Counted from the stretch's first letter, positions 29,466 to 39,561 are shown. The stretch: DNA of 64,000 nucleotides from an uncultured Methanobacterium sp. (GCF_963665055.1 NZ_OY762015.1:868001-932000), one strand, 5' to 3'. Translations and numbers: made by a program. The notes: generated from the letters alone by a model not told the origin.

Positions 29466-29468
29466 AAA

Positions 29469-30677
29469 TCATTGATTAACAGAACCAATTGCAGAAGGAT
29501 TCCAAGCATCGGTTAAATATTTCTTTGCTTCTTCAAAGTCCATTTTTTTATATTTAATAGCTTCTTTTTTAGATATTCTTTTTCTTTCAATATCAGCGGA
29601 ATAATAATTAATATCCTGCCTAATGCAAATGTTTTGCTTCCGAATATTACTCCTAAACGTTCTAATAAGCTTGTCAGTCCAGTTATGATGTATATAATAA
29701 TCATCATTAGATTGGGGTTTCTTTTTGTGTGGATTATAATTATCAAAATTTCTTAAAGGCCTATATCTACAATCGATAATTTGAACATTCCATTTCCAAC
29801 ATTGGGCTCTTTTCATTTCCATTTCATCAAAAGAAATATCATAGTTATAAAGCATGAAAACAGAAATATCTTTAGTTCTATATCCTACATTTGTTAAAAT
29901 ATCAATTTGCTTTTTAATCATGTTTTTATTTTTAAATTTACCATCCCATGAGATTTTAGGATATTTAAAATTAGCTTTTTTTATTAAATTTGCTAAATAA
30001 GGCTTATTATATAAATAACGACCATCAAAACCACTTTGAGATTCACAATACCTTATTTTTTTCTGTTTTTTAAGTAAAATCAATTCTTCTAAGATATTCT
30101 CAATATGGGGATTCGCTAAAAGATTATTATCATAAAAAATTATTATTTTTTTTTTAATTTCTTCTACAATTGATTCTTTATATTCAACCTCAGGTTCAAT
30201 CACATAGACTTCACAATATTTACATTTACGTTCACAACCTCGAGATGCATGAATTATTTGATAATCAACATCTACTAATGAATAATCTGGCAATTTTTTT
30301 TCTGCTTTATTATAAGGACCTACATGTACTTCATCGCATCCTGTATATTCCTTGCAGTCTTCTGGCATTAATGATGCGTAAATCCCCCCTACTATTACTT
30401 TAGCATCGGGATAAATGGTTTTATAATGTCGAACTGCTTGTTCAACATATTTAGCCCAGTATGTAAATAAGGAAGTAATAAATATTACATCTGGAATAAA
30501 ATCTTTTAAGTTATCATCTGGAATATTATAATTAGTACCATGCCTAATTAATCGAAAATTATGACCTTCATCTTTTAGATACGAGGCTATTTTTAATAAG
30601 CCTATTGGTAGAAAATTTGCATGATTTCGACTTTTAGTAGGTATAGGAAAGTTTGGTTCGACTAATAATGCATTCAT
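29469..30677 (-). CDS. Radical SAM protein, last gene of DISARM-like operon
   Basis: Uses a 4Fe-4S cluster to cleave S-adenosylmethionine and start radical chemistry. The cluster motif CERKCKYC (CxxxCxxC) is in ASRGCERKCKYCEVYV, about residues 148-158 from this start. The N-terminal 130 residues look like a cobalamin-binding-type Rossmann fold (LPIGLLKIASYLKDEGHNF, VIVGGIYASLMPED), but the DxHxxG cobalamin motif is not seen. The ATG at 30677 has GGGGAT in front; another ATG at 30692 overlaps the stop of the DrmE-like gene by four bases (ATGA). The tight coupling argues for a shared function with the defence genes. Substrate unknown; a role in modifying DNA, RNA or a nucleotide is only a hypothesis. 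Confidence 0.85.
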   Translation of the reverse strand: MNALLVEPNFPIPTKSRNHANFLPIGLLKIASYLKDEGHNFRLIRHGTNYNIPDDNLKDFIPDVIFITSLFTYWAKYVEQAVRHYKTIYPDAKVIVGGIYASLMPEDCKEYTGCDEVHVGPYNKAEKKLPDYSLVDVDYQIIHASRGCERKCKYCEVYVIEPEVEYKESIVEEIKKKIIIFYDNNLLANPHIENILEELILLKKQKKIRYCESQSGFDGRYLYNKPYLANLIKKANFKYPKISWDGKFKNKNMIKKQIDILTNVGYRTKDISVFMLYNYDISFDEMEMKRAQCWKWNVQIIDCRYRPLRNFDNYNPHKKKPQSNDDYYIHHNWTDKLIRTFRSNIRKQNICIRQDINYYSADIERKRISKKEAIKYKKMDFEEAKKYLTDAWNPSAIGSVNQ

Positions 30678-30688
30678 TTTTATCCCCG

Positions 30689-33268
30689 TCATAATATTTC
30701 TTTAACCTCGTAAATTCCATCTTTAATACTTTCATATAATTCAAGTTCTTGATAACTCATTTTTGATAAATTTAAATCTCCGTTTAAAATGTTTCTTATT
30801 ATTTTTTTTAACATTTTTCCCTGTTCTCTATGAATTTGTCTAATTAAGGCTATTTCTTGTTCTATGATGTTCCAATCTGCAATTAAATCATTATCATGAA
30901 TTGCTTCACCAATATGTAAAATATCCTGTGGATGTTGTGGGCCCAATACTATACCATTTATCCAATTACGTACAGTTTGTTTATCTTTCTTTATTCCATG
31001 TTCTTGAAGGTATTTTTGAAACTGACTAACATTAAAATCTTGTTCTTTTTTAAATTCTCTTAATTTATTCCACCAAATTTCTATTAGTTCTCTATCAACA
31101 CTTTCTTCCATTCCAGAAATGTCAATTATTAACTCTAATAATGTTTTTCTTTCATTATCATCTAACACTATCACATAACACCCCTCATATAACTTATCTG
31201 GGGTATCTTCGTCAAATTTGCCATCTATTGTTTTAAGATATAAATAAGTTTTATCTAAAAATAATTTTTTTGTAACGATGTTTGATTTGTTAAACCTTTT
31301 TAAAACGATTTCTACACCTTCACTATCTTCAAATATTTCATTTGCACGTTTATCTTTGAAATATATATTTTTCTTTTCCAATTCATCCATTTCTTTCTCA
31401 TACTCTCCGATAAGAGGATATTTTGAAATTGAGTCAATTATGTTCTTAATAGTAGTATTTATTTTATCTTCTGATTTTTCATGAACTAACTCATCTCTCT
31501 CAACCCTTAAATTATGATTCACAAATAAAGCATCTTTAGGAATATTCATAAAATCATATACCTCACTGAAATATTCTAAAGATGATTTTACATTTTTTAA
31601 AGAATAATCTTGGACTAAATTAATCTGTTCTTTAATAATATTATAATTATTTCCACTATAAGCTAAAAAAAAGATTTTTTTATAGGGTCTAAGTAATTCC
31701 GAGAAATATTTTAATCTTAAAGGACCAGGTAATACAAGAATAGTTTTAGTTCTATCAAATGCAGATTTATTTAACTTGTTTATTGATTCTATTTTAATTT
31801 TAGAATGATGTATTGATTCAATTTTACCATGCAATATATTTCTTTCAAAGGGAGAATAGGTCGCAAAAATTACATCTTCATTATTACAAAAATTCTCATT
31901 CAGGATAAGATCTAAAATTCTATAATCTTTTCCAATGCGATCAAATGAAATTTCCTCTCCATATCTTTTACAATCACTTAATTCATTGCAAACAGCGGAA
32001 ATCTCAGAAGTTAAATAATTAATTGTTACTTCATTTTCTTTATACTTATTTTGCTCTTTAAAAATTTTAATTAAATCGTATAACGTATAATGACCCTTAA
32101 AACCATCATATTGGTAGTACTTTTTATATTTAGAAGGATTAATAAAAATATTAGGTAATTCATAAAAGAAAGATAAAATTGTATAATACAAAATATTATC
32201 GACTAATAGGCTTTCTTTTATATCTTTTTTCAATATTCTTGAGTAATTATAATGGTAATCGGTATTTCCAGAATCTAAAACAGGTTTTAGCATTTCTCGA
32301 CAAGTAAGTTTATCATATGAGGTTCTTTTGTCAATGTTATATTTCTCAATGAGATCCATTTTTTCTCGATTTTTTCCGATTTTGTTAAAATAATTTAGTG
32401 ACTTTTCTTTTATGGACTCATTTGCTAATATTGTGTGATTCAATGGTAAAACAAAAGAGTTACTTTCGTTTTTTAGCGCATCAATATATTTAGATTCCGT
32501 ATTTGAAAAATGGAATATTATTTGAATTTTTTTTTCTAATAAAGGTTTTATCCATTTATAGAATGCTTTTGATGAATGTTTAGAATTTATAAACCGATCT
32601 ACATTTTCAAATATAACTAATCCCAAATCAATTTTCGAATTTATTTCTATAGATTTATCAGGGGTTATTAACTTTTCAATAGTTTCAGTGATTCTTATCG
32701 ATTTTTCTTCATAATCTAAGAAGATTTTCGGTTTATCACTATTTAAAAAGTTTTCTTCTTGCAATTTAATGTAATACCGTCTTCTATCTCTGTTAGCACG
32801 ACGGAAATATACATTTGCCTTAATACTATCTTTAGAGATGATGCCTAAAGGTACATCTGAAAATATATATTCTCCATGACATTCATCACCATAATTTAAT
32901 AAATAATAATTTATTCTATGAGTTTCTAGAATATTTTCATTTGAATATTCTCCTCCTTTTTGAGTGAATATCAAAACACTTTTTTTACTTGATCTGGCAT
33001 ATAAATAAGCAATAAGTGGAATAGGTCTTAGAATATTATCGGGTAGTGTTATAATTAAGTTTTTTTTATTTTCTAAATTATTTAAAAAAATATTTAAAAC
33101 AAAATTAGTTAAAGGACTCATTCTGTCTTTACATGATAGTCGAACATTATCTTCCCTATTATTTGTTATTTTTGGATAGTACGTGTAAATATGGGGAAAT
33201 TTGTCATACCATTGTTTTATTTTAATCCCCCCAATCAACAATTGTAGATAATGAAAAAATTTTTTCAA
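30689..33268 (-). CDS. DrmE-like protein of DISARM-like system
   Basis: A large protein (about 850 residues) in the operon position and size range of DrmE of class 2 DISARM. The N-terminus has a RecA-like pattern, IITLPDNILRPIPLIAYLYA then VLIFTQKGGEY, in which the Walker A Lys is missing, and a Walker B-like LGLVIFENVDRF. A second RecA-like part is suggested by KTILVLPGPLRLKYF and FFLAYSG. The C-terminus has a small helical domain, QTVRNWINGIVLGPQHPQDI then RQIHREQGKMLKKI, which fits my recollection of DrmE. The start is uncertain: the frame opens at TTG 33268 inside the preceding gene, and no ATG or GTG lies near the GGGGGG site at about 33,227-33,232. Very A+T-rich codon use. Confidence 0.6.
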   Translation of the reverse strand: MKKFFHYLQLLIGGIKIKQWYDKFPHIYTYYPKITNNREDNVRLSCKDRMSPLTNFVLNIFLNNLENKKNLIITLPDNILRPIPLIAYLYARSSKKSVLIFTQKGGEYSNENILETHRINYYLLNYGDECHGEYIFSDVPLGIISKDSIKANVYFRRANRDRRRYYIKLQEENFLNSDKPKIFLDYEEKSIRITETIEKLITPDKSIEINSKIDLGLVIFENVDRFINSKHSSKAFYKWIKPLLEKKIQIIFHFSNTESKYIDALKNESNSFVLPLNHTILANESIKEKSLNYFNKIGKNREKMDLIEKYNIDKRTSYDKLTCREMLKPVLDSGNTDYHYNYSRILKKDIKESLLVDNILYYTILSFFYELPNIFINPSKYKKYYQYDGFKGHYTLYDLIKIFKEQNKYKENEVTINYLTSEISAVCNELSDCKRYGEEISFDRIGKDYRILDLILNENFCNNEDVIFATYSPFERNILHGKIESIHHSKIKIESINKLNKSAFDRTKTILVLPGPLRLKYFSELLRPYKKIFFLAYSGNNYNIIKEQINLVQDYSLKNVKSSLEYFSEVYDFMNIPKDALFVNHNLRVERDELVHEKSEDKINTTIKNIIDSISKYPLIGEYEKEMDELEKKNIYFKDKRANEIFEDSEGVEIVLKRFNKSNIVTKKLFLDKTYLYLKTIDGKFDEDTPDKLYEGCYVIVLDDNERKTLLELIIDISGMEESVDRELIEIWWNKLREFKKEQDFNVSQFQKYLQEHGIKKDKQTVRNWINGIVLGPQHPQDILHIGEAIHDNDLIADWNIIEQEIALIRQIHREQGKMLKKIIRNILNGDLNLSKMSYQELELYESIKDGIYEVKEIL

Positions 33269-34049
33269 AAATCAACCCAATTTGATGGGCTTTATTCCCA
33301 TTAATTATAACTCCTGATTCAAAATTCTTCTCAAACGAGTTTTCACGGAGTTCTCCACTCCCAATATAAGCAAGTTTATTATCCGTAATAATTAATTTAG
33401 CATGTACGCTACTAGCTAATTTAAAATTAAATTCATAATAGTAATCTCTTATCTCAATATTTGCATTTTTAGAATTAAATTGGCTATAAATCTTTTTCAT
33501 TTCATTGAATTTATTCTTAGACTTATTTATTTCCCTTGAAATTATTTTAATATCAACACCGGACTTAGCTTTAGGAATAAGGATTGATAAAAACTCACTT
33601 ATTCCTTTAAATTCAAGAAAAGGAGAACAAATATATATAGTTTTTTCAGCATTCTCAAAAAGCAATTTAAATTCATCTTTCATATTATAAAATATACCAT
33701 TCAAAGAACTTAATTCAGATTCTAATCCAAAAAAATTAAAAGAAGGTAAAGAAAGTAAAATTTTAGGATATAACTTATCTCCTCTATTATTTAAGTCTAT
33801 TTCAGGAATTTTAGCTAGTATTAATTTCTGATTATCAAATTGTTTAGAAGTATTTACAACATCTAAAAATTCCTTAGATAATAAATATACAATAGATTCT
33901 TGAATCATTTCCACACTATATTCATCTGAAAGAGTATGAACAGCTTGTTCAATCGTTATTTCGGGATTTTCAGATATTAACTTTAGAAGTGAAGTAAAAA
34001 GAGTGAAATATTCTTTTTCAGTGAATACTTTATCCATATTCTTCACCAA
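33222..34049 (-). CDS. DrmC-like phospholipase D family protein
   Basis: The 275 residues have a helical, wHTH-like N-terminus (PEITIEQAVHTLSDEYSVEM) and a phospholipase D domain. The HKD motif is SVHAKLIITDNKLAYIGSGE, followed by NFESGVII; an earlier strand reads TIYICSPFLEFKGI. There is a single HKD motif, so activity needs a dimer. DrmC is the phospholipase D component of DISARM and is thought to be dispensable in some systems. It overlaps the DrmB-like gene by seven bases and its 3' end overlaps the start region of the DrmE-like gene. Confidence 0.8.
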   Translation of the reverse strand: MVKNMDKVFTEKEYFTLFTSLLKLISENPEITIEQAVHTLSDEYSVEMIQESIVYLLSKEFLDVVNTSKQFDNQKLILAKIPEIDLNNRGDKLYPKILLSLPSFNFFGLESELSSLNGIFYNMKDEFKLLFENAEKTIYICSPFLEFKGISEFLSILIPKAKSGVDIKIISREINKSKNKFNEMKKIYSQFNSKNANIEIRDYYYEFNFKLASSVHAKLIITDNKLAYIGSGELRENSFEKNFESGVIINGNKAHQIGLIFEKIFSLSTIVDWGD

Positions 34050-35962
34050 TAGCTTTTGTATCTTTCTCCTTTTCCAATGAAAACATCACGGTCGAGAAAA
34101 TGATTAAATTCAGAGCATACGTATTCTGGAAGGTATAGGCATGAAAAACAAGCTCCATCTTCAAATATACAAGTTGGATCTAATATGCAATCCAACATAT
34201 CTATTTTAATTTGATAAAACCAATTGAAAAGAGAATTTTCAAAAATATGTTCAAACCCTCCAATATTAATGTTAGAAGTAGAATAAATGAGTATAGATGC
34301 TTGATTTATGAAAATTATTTCACTAGTTGAATCTGCATCAAGCCCTGTATATAAAGAAGCCTTATTTATTAGAATGTGAGACAACGTATGCAATAATGTT
34401 TTCAGAGCTGTAAATTCTTTAGTAAACTTTTGATCATCAGTATACTTTTGAATATTTAGAAGAATTTCCTTGGCATCATTAGAGCTTTTTGGCCTATCAT
34501 TTGGTATAAGTCCATTTTCTATTAACCAATTACATACCTTAATTTTATCGAGATCAAAAATAATTCCTTCAGTTTCATAGGGGTAAGAATAAACTAATAA
34601 ATTTTCTTTTTTATCATCTTCTTTCCATAAAGGATTAAAATGTGGAACAAAATCTTCTTGGTAAAATCTGTTAATACCATTTATAACTCCTATACAAGAT
34701 GATATCAATGTCAAACTAGATACATATTTAATGTCTTCAAGACCAAAATCTTTCTTTAATTTTTTATAAGTTTCGAAAGCCATCTCTTTTTTATCTTCAC
34801 TATTCAATGAATTGATATATTCTTCGTAGGAAATTGGTCGATTCTCTTGATAATTTGAGAATGGTTTTGTAATAGCAAAATAATCGTTAATGTTTTCCAA
34901 TTCAATATTATCAAAACGGTCTTTTAAATTGGTTATTACATCTTCAATTAAGTCAATATGATTATAATCTTTCCAAATTGAATTTTTTTCATTTTCGGAT
35001 ACATCTAAACCAATCTGATTAAAATACTTACGTTTCAAAATTTTACTATTATAACTCATGATAAGCTCTTCAATATCCTCCAATGAAACTTCTTCCCCAA
35101 TATCTTCACTAATATCCTTAAATTTAGCCAAATGTAAAGCTAGAAGAACATATTCTAAATCATCTAAGTCAATATATTCAACAGGAGGTATATCTACAGA
35201 GGTTATAATTATTGGAGAAAAAATACCTCCTTCTTTTATTGTTAGAGGAATAAATTTGCTAGGTGGTTGAGAACATAATTTGCTCGATTTATTAAAATCA
35301 TTTTCATAATGATGACAGCTTAATACATTAAAAAGTTGTACTGGATCTTCATTTTGCTTTTCGCATATAGGACATATAACTTCCCAATTACCTAATGAAT
35401 CCCATTCAATTCTTCTTAGTGTTATAGGTGCATCTTTATGTTTCTTACAATTATACTCTCGCAGTTCCTTAATCCTACCACAAATTTCACAGAATAAAAC
35501 AATAGACATTTGATCATAATGCCCATTACAGCCAATAGTTCTACATTTATTAGGATCAAAGTACTTAAATTCCTTATATGGAATTGATCTAAAATCTCCG
35601 CAATCAGAACAAACAAAAGTCTTCGGATAAACTCCATGAATACCACTATAATCATCTTCATCTGTTTCAAAGGAGTTATTAATTAATTTAAATTTAATTA
35701 TCTCAAGATTATCTCTATATTCACCTAAGCGAAAAAGGCCATCTAATTCATATTTTTGTATTCGGCTATTATACATTGATTTAATTTCAGCAAACAATTT
35801 TTCTTTTAACCTATCTTCATTTTGAATCTCAAGATTTTTGCCATTCTTGTCAGGGAAAACTTTCATGATTTGATGAGCCGTTTTACTCCTAGTAGTAATG
35901 AGGCCAGGGATACAATGATATAAAGCACTATGAGCATTATACTCTAAATTCCAATCATCCAT
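34043..35962 (-). CDS. DrmB-like DUF1998 protein
   Basis: The 639 residues match DrmB of DISARM in order and domains. Several cysteine pairs lie in the first 240 residues (VCSDCGDF, CEICGRI, VICPICEK). The C-terminal DUF1998 domain (about 525-625) has LLHTLSHILINKASLYTGLD and DPTCIFEDGACFSCLYLPE, followed by CSEFNHFLDRDVF, the Cys-rich signature. In known DISARM, DrmB partners the DrmA helicase to form a DNA-binding complex. It overlaps the DrmA-like gene by eight bases and the DrmC-like gene by seven, so all are coupled. Confidence 0.85.
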   Translation of the reverse strand: MDDWNLEYNAHSALYHCIPGLITTRSKTAHQIMKVFPDKNGKNLEIQNEDRLKEKLFAEIKSMYNSRIQKYELDGLFRLGEYRDNLEIIKFKLINNSFETDEDDYSGIHGVYPKTFVCSDCGDFRSIPYKEFKYFDPNKCRTIGCNGHYDQMSIVLFCEICGRIKELREYNCKKHKDAPITLRRIEWDSLGNWEVICPICEKQNEDPVQLFNVLSCHHYENDFNKSSKLCSQPPSKFIPLTIKEGGIFSPIIITSVDIPPVEYIDLDDLEYVLLALHLAKFKDISEDIGEEVSLEDIEELIMSYNSKILKRKYFNQIGLDVSENEKNSIWKDYNHIDLIEDVITNLKDRFDNIELENINDYFAITKPFSNYQENRPISYEEYINSLNSEDKKEMAFETYKKLKKDFGLEDIKYVSSLTLISSCIGVINGINRFYQEDFVPHFNPLWKEDDKKENLLVYSYPYETEGIIFDLDKIKVCNWLIENGLIPNDRPKSSNDAKEILLNIQKYTDDQKFTKEFTALKTLLHTLSHILINKASLYTGLDADSTSEIIFINQASILIYSTSNINIGGFEHIFENSLFNWFYQIKIDMLDCILDPTCIFEDGACFSCLYLPEYVCSEFNHFLDRDVFIGKGERYKSYW

Positions 35963-38900
35963 TTTTGTTCCTCTTAGAAAGTTTTAGGAAGTTCGAATCA
36001 TTATAAGAAGCTTGGATTAAAACTTCATCTTGTATTCCTCTCATACCGTATTGAGTTTTGTAATATTTCCTATCATTATTTTTTAAAGCATTTGGAAAGA
36101 AGTGCATATCTTTCCCGCGATAAGTAGAAAGGTAATTAAGCCTCGCTTCAGTTTCAGTTATAATTTTTTGCTTGAAATAATCGGCTCCAACTTTTTTAGA
36201 GTCTGTTTTATAAGCTTTTTGTATAAATTCTATTAATTTTCTAGTATTTTCTTTCCTGTTGGAATTAAATATCTCATTAACTTGTTCAACACTATATATG
36301 GGTGTTTTTTTAACTTCTGAAAAATAATTTATTATACTTGCACAAAAAATTGAGGTAAATGTCTGTTTAAAACCAAGTTTAGTCCATCTGGATAAAGGAA
36401 CACTTTCTACTTTATGATCAATAAACGAATGGTAATCATAGAAATTTTGATAGAAACTTAAATCTCTTGCTCGATTAGGATAAAACCAAACAAATACTAA
36501 ACCAAGATTCTTTCTCCCGACTCTACTTAAAGCTTGAATATATTCTGCAGTACTCCTAGGTATTCCTTGGAAAATCATTAAATTCCATTTATTAATATCC
36601 ACCCCATGTGAAACAATACTTGTTGCAAATATTGACAGTAATTTATACTTATTTTCTTCATGTTCTAAAAATTCGTCTACTAATTTAATTGTTTCTTTAA
36701 TATCATCTATAGTATTTTCTCCAGTTAATATTCTAGAAGAGATCTGGTATTTTTCTAATTTAGAATTAACAACACTTTTTAAATAATAATTCATAGAATG
36801 TACATCAGATTTCTTATTGTGATAAGTGAGTAAATTTTTATAATTATTTACAATTTCTTCAATTTCAAGCTTATTTATGCCATTTTTTGTAGAAAAATCA
36901 TTAAAATCTTTTTCAACTGATTCTATGAATTCAGTGACATATTTTAAAGTCAAAAGGGACGCATACTGATTATCTCTAAAATTAGGTTTTAATCCAATAA
37001 TATTTCGTTGATATGTTATTTCTTCATTTTCTAAATCATATTCAAAGAATAAATCATCATTTCCTTTTCCTTTTGGAGATTCTCCAGGGAAAATATTTGC
37101 TTTTTTATTATATAAATTATCTATTTGATTTTTAGCTCCCGTAATCGTAGCAGTCATTGCTATATTTTTAAATTTATTTCCACCTATCTCTACTTGTAAA
37201 GATTCCATTAATGATTCAAAATGGGAGTCGATTGTACCGAATCCTTCTCGAATTAAATGCATCTCATCTTGTATAATAAGGCAGGGTCCAGTATTAAAAT
37301 CTCTATGAATTAAAACTCCTTTCTTACCACAATTTTCAAATTCACAAATATCATTATGGGGTATGAATCCATGTCCATTGGGGCATATATCAATTTCACC
37401 CCCAAAAATATTCCTAAACCTTCTGTTAGTCGAGATTCCTGCCAATTTATCTACTGTGGAAACAATAAAAGTCGGTAAAGATCTATATATCTCTTCATCC
37501 GTGAAAAAAATGTTAAATTCTTCCCCGCAATCTTCACATTTATGTATTATATGGCTATCTGAGTCTCTAACAGCTAAAATTACATTATTTTCTCTTTCTT
37601 TACACACCGGACAATCATTAATAATTTTACCAGGTATTCTATCAAAATTTTTAATATCTTTAATAAGATCATTGGAATATCTTGGAAACTCTTTATCAGA
37701 AGATCCAACAAAATAACCTACCGAAAATGGACTTCCATCTATTTTTTCTTTTTTTCTAATTATTTCAGCATAAATAAACAAGCTCGATACTCTTTGTAGT
37801 TGCTGAATAGATAACATTCTTAAAGGAAATTTAGTAATGGCTGTAACTCCAAATTCTTTTCCAGATAAACGATCCCAAAACGCGGAAAATAAAACACATC
37901 CGAAATATGCTTCTGATTTCCCTCCACCGGTAGATACATGTAAAATTTCGCAAGTGTCTCTTCTTTTAGAAGGATCGACAATATCGGGAATAATGATAAT
38001 TAAAAAAGCTAATTGAAATAATCTCCAAGAATTATAGGGATTAGCTGAAGATAATGATTTATTAACCAATTCAAATGCTCTCAAAGCATTTTTATTAGTT
38101 TTAAGTATTTCTAAACCTTCTAAAAATCTTTTTATTGTTTGTTCGAACTTATTTACTTTCCTAGTATAATTTATATCAACTTTAAAACGAGAATCTTCTT
38201 TATAGTTTAATAAATAATGACTCATTTCATCATATAAATCTGTTAAAATAGATATATTCTTTTCTCTAGATGACAGATCGTCAAAATTAAATTTATCTGA
38301 AGATTTAGGAATTAATTTCTCTTGATGAAAATCACAATAATTCTTCGTAATTATTTTATTGTTATAATATTCCCCATGACAATTTAAACATCGCAAATAA
38401 TTTTCATGAGGGTATGTATTATCTTCGTATTCGTATTTGTATTGGAATGTTGTAAGTTGAATTCCATCAAAAATAATCTCTAAATTACAATTAAATAAAA
38501 ATGTTTCATATGCATTATTTTTTTCTGTATTATTTAAGAACGTTATTGTAATTAGATTTAAATTTTGATTATTTTGTTTAAAAATTTCTGAATCAATTCG
38601 TAAAACTGCTCTCCAATTGAATATTGGTATTTTACCGCTAGTTTCATTAATTTTCTCTTTAAAATCTTCCTCTTTTTTTAAATATTTGGAACTTATTTTT
38701 AAAGATTTTGTCTTTATATTGTCCTTATTGATTTTATCAAATTCATTGATATCTATATCAAAGTAATTTCCTTTTCCTTCTGAGATTTTGGAAAGGTCAA
38801 TTTCAAAATTATCTATGTGCACATTTTTTCTTTCCCAGATACGTGCAACTTCCACTTTTTGAGGTATTTTATCGTATTTTTTTGATACATACTTTTTTTG

Positions 38901-39215
38901 TTCGTTAAAAGTAGGATAAACTTCAAAATAAACTGAAGCACTCGGTTTAATCTTTATACTTCCATTTAAATCTTTTACTAAAAATTTCACTGATAAACTG
39001 TTATTTTTTATGCTAGTTAAGGTTCTTTTTGTTTCAATTACATTTCCAGCAGAAAAATTACTATCTCGGTCCCCTAATGATCCTAAAATAATAATTTTAG
39101 ATGGCTTATGTGCAGTTTCAAACCTTTTAAATTTATCATGACTACCATCCAGCTTACTAAGAACGTCATCTACTAAAACATTTGCAAACTGTTTATAAGA
39201 TTTATAGTTAGCCAT
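35955..39215 (-). CDS. DrmA-like helicase of DISARM-like system
   Basis: First gene of the operon, about 1086 residues. Superfamily 2 helicase motifs: Walker A HVSTGGGKSEAYFG (about 427-440), Walker B LIIQDEMHLIREGFG (about 648-662), AMTATITG (about 687), and motifs V-VI ATSIVSHGVDINKWN then AEYIQALSRVGRKN. Zinc motifs are inserted between the motor motifs (CPVC, CEDCG, CPNGHG, CEFENCG). The N-terminal 250 residues are a strand-rich domain with no clear family. The STGGGKSEAY and QDEMHLI forms are close to those of DrmA. The ATG at 39215 follows AGTGAT; a TTG one codon upstream is less likely. DrmA with DrmB would load on foreign DNA; this is known for DISARM and inferred here. Confidence 0.85.
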   Translation of the reverse strand: MANYKSYKQFANVLVDDVLSKLDGSHDKFKRFETAHKPSKIIILGSLGDRDSNFSAGNVIETKRTLTSIKNNSLSVKFLVKDLNGSIKIKPSASVYFEVYPTFNEQKKYVSKKYDKIPQKVEVARIWERKNVHIDNFEIDLSKISEGKGNYFDIDINEFDKINKDNIKTKSLKISSKYLKKEEDFKEKINETSGKIPIFNWRAVLRIDSEIFKQNNQNLNLITITFLNNTEKNNAYETFLFNCNLEIIFDGIQLTTFQYKYEYEDNTYPHENYLRCLNCHGEYYNNKIITKNYCDFHQEKLIPKSSDKFNFDDLSSREKNISILTDLYDEMSHYLLNYKEDSRFKVDINYTRKVNKFEQTIKRFLEGLEILKTNKNALRAFELVNKSLSSANPYNSWRLFQLAFLIIIIPDIVDPSKRRDTCEILHVSTGGGKSEAYFGCVLFSAFWDRLSGKEFGVTAITKFPLRMLSIQQLQRVSSLFIYAEIIRKKEKIDGSPFSVGYFVGSSDKEFPRYSNDLIKDIKNFDRIPGKIINDCPVCKERENNVILAVRDSDSHIIHKCEDCGEEFNIFFTDEEIYRSLPTFIVSTVDKLAGISTNRRFRNIFGGEIDICPNGHGFIPHNDICEFENCGKKGVLIHRDFNTGPCLIIQDEMHLIREGFGTIDSHFESLMESLQVEIGGNKFKNIAMTATITGAKNQIDNLYNKKANIFPGESPKGKGNDDLFFEYDLENEEITYQRNIIGLKPNFRDNQYASLLTLKYVTEFIESVEKDFNDFSTKNGINKLEIEEIVNNYKNLLTYHNKKSDVHSMNYYLKSVVNSKLEKYQISSRILTGENTIDDIKETIKLVDEFLEHEENKYKLLSIFATSIVSHGVDINKWNLMIFQGIPRSTAEYIQALSRVGRKNLGLVFVWFYPNRARDLSFYQNFYDYHSFIDHKVESVPLSRWTKLGFKQTFTSIFCASIINYFSEVKKTPIYSVEQVNEIFNSNRKENTRKLIEFIQKAYKTDSKKVGADYFKQKIITETEARLNYLSTYRGKDMHFFPNALKNNDRKYYKTQYGMRGIQDEVLIQASYNDSNFLKLSKRNKNG

Positions 39216-39561
39216 CAAATCACTGATAAAAGGTTATATAGATATAGTATATTAATATTACGATATGATATTAATTATTAGCAAAATTTTTTGGATAAAT
39301 ATAGTAGATTGCTCTTAAAACTTTTATTAAAATCAAAAATAGTGTTTAAATTAACAAAACTTTCTGAAGAATAGGCTTAGTTACTATGGACCTTGATCTC
39401 TATCTTGAATTAAGAGATATACGTAATATTCCTGCGTTAAATTATACTTATATACTAGATTATGATAAATAAAAAGTGATTTAGTATCCCGTAATTCAAA
39501 CTTGACATCTAACATTAGAATTATAAATTTCAACGAAAAACCAGGTTAGTGAGGAGATTAA
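39216..39561. promoter_or_regulatory. Divergent promoter region between DISARM-like operon and nuclease gene
   Basis: About 345 bases separating the DrmA-like gene (minus) from the Mrr-like nuclease gene (plus). A TATATAA-like box on the minus strand lies 20-30 bases before the DrmA-like ATG (TCTATATAACC near 39,230). No gene fits inside. A shared region allows joint control of nuclease and operon. Confidence 0.4.
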
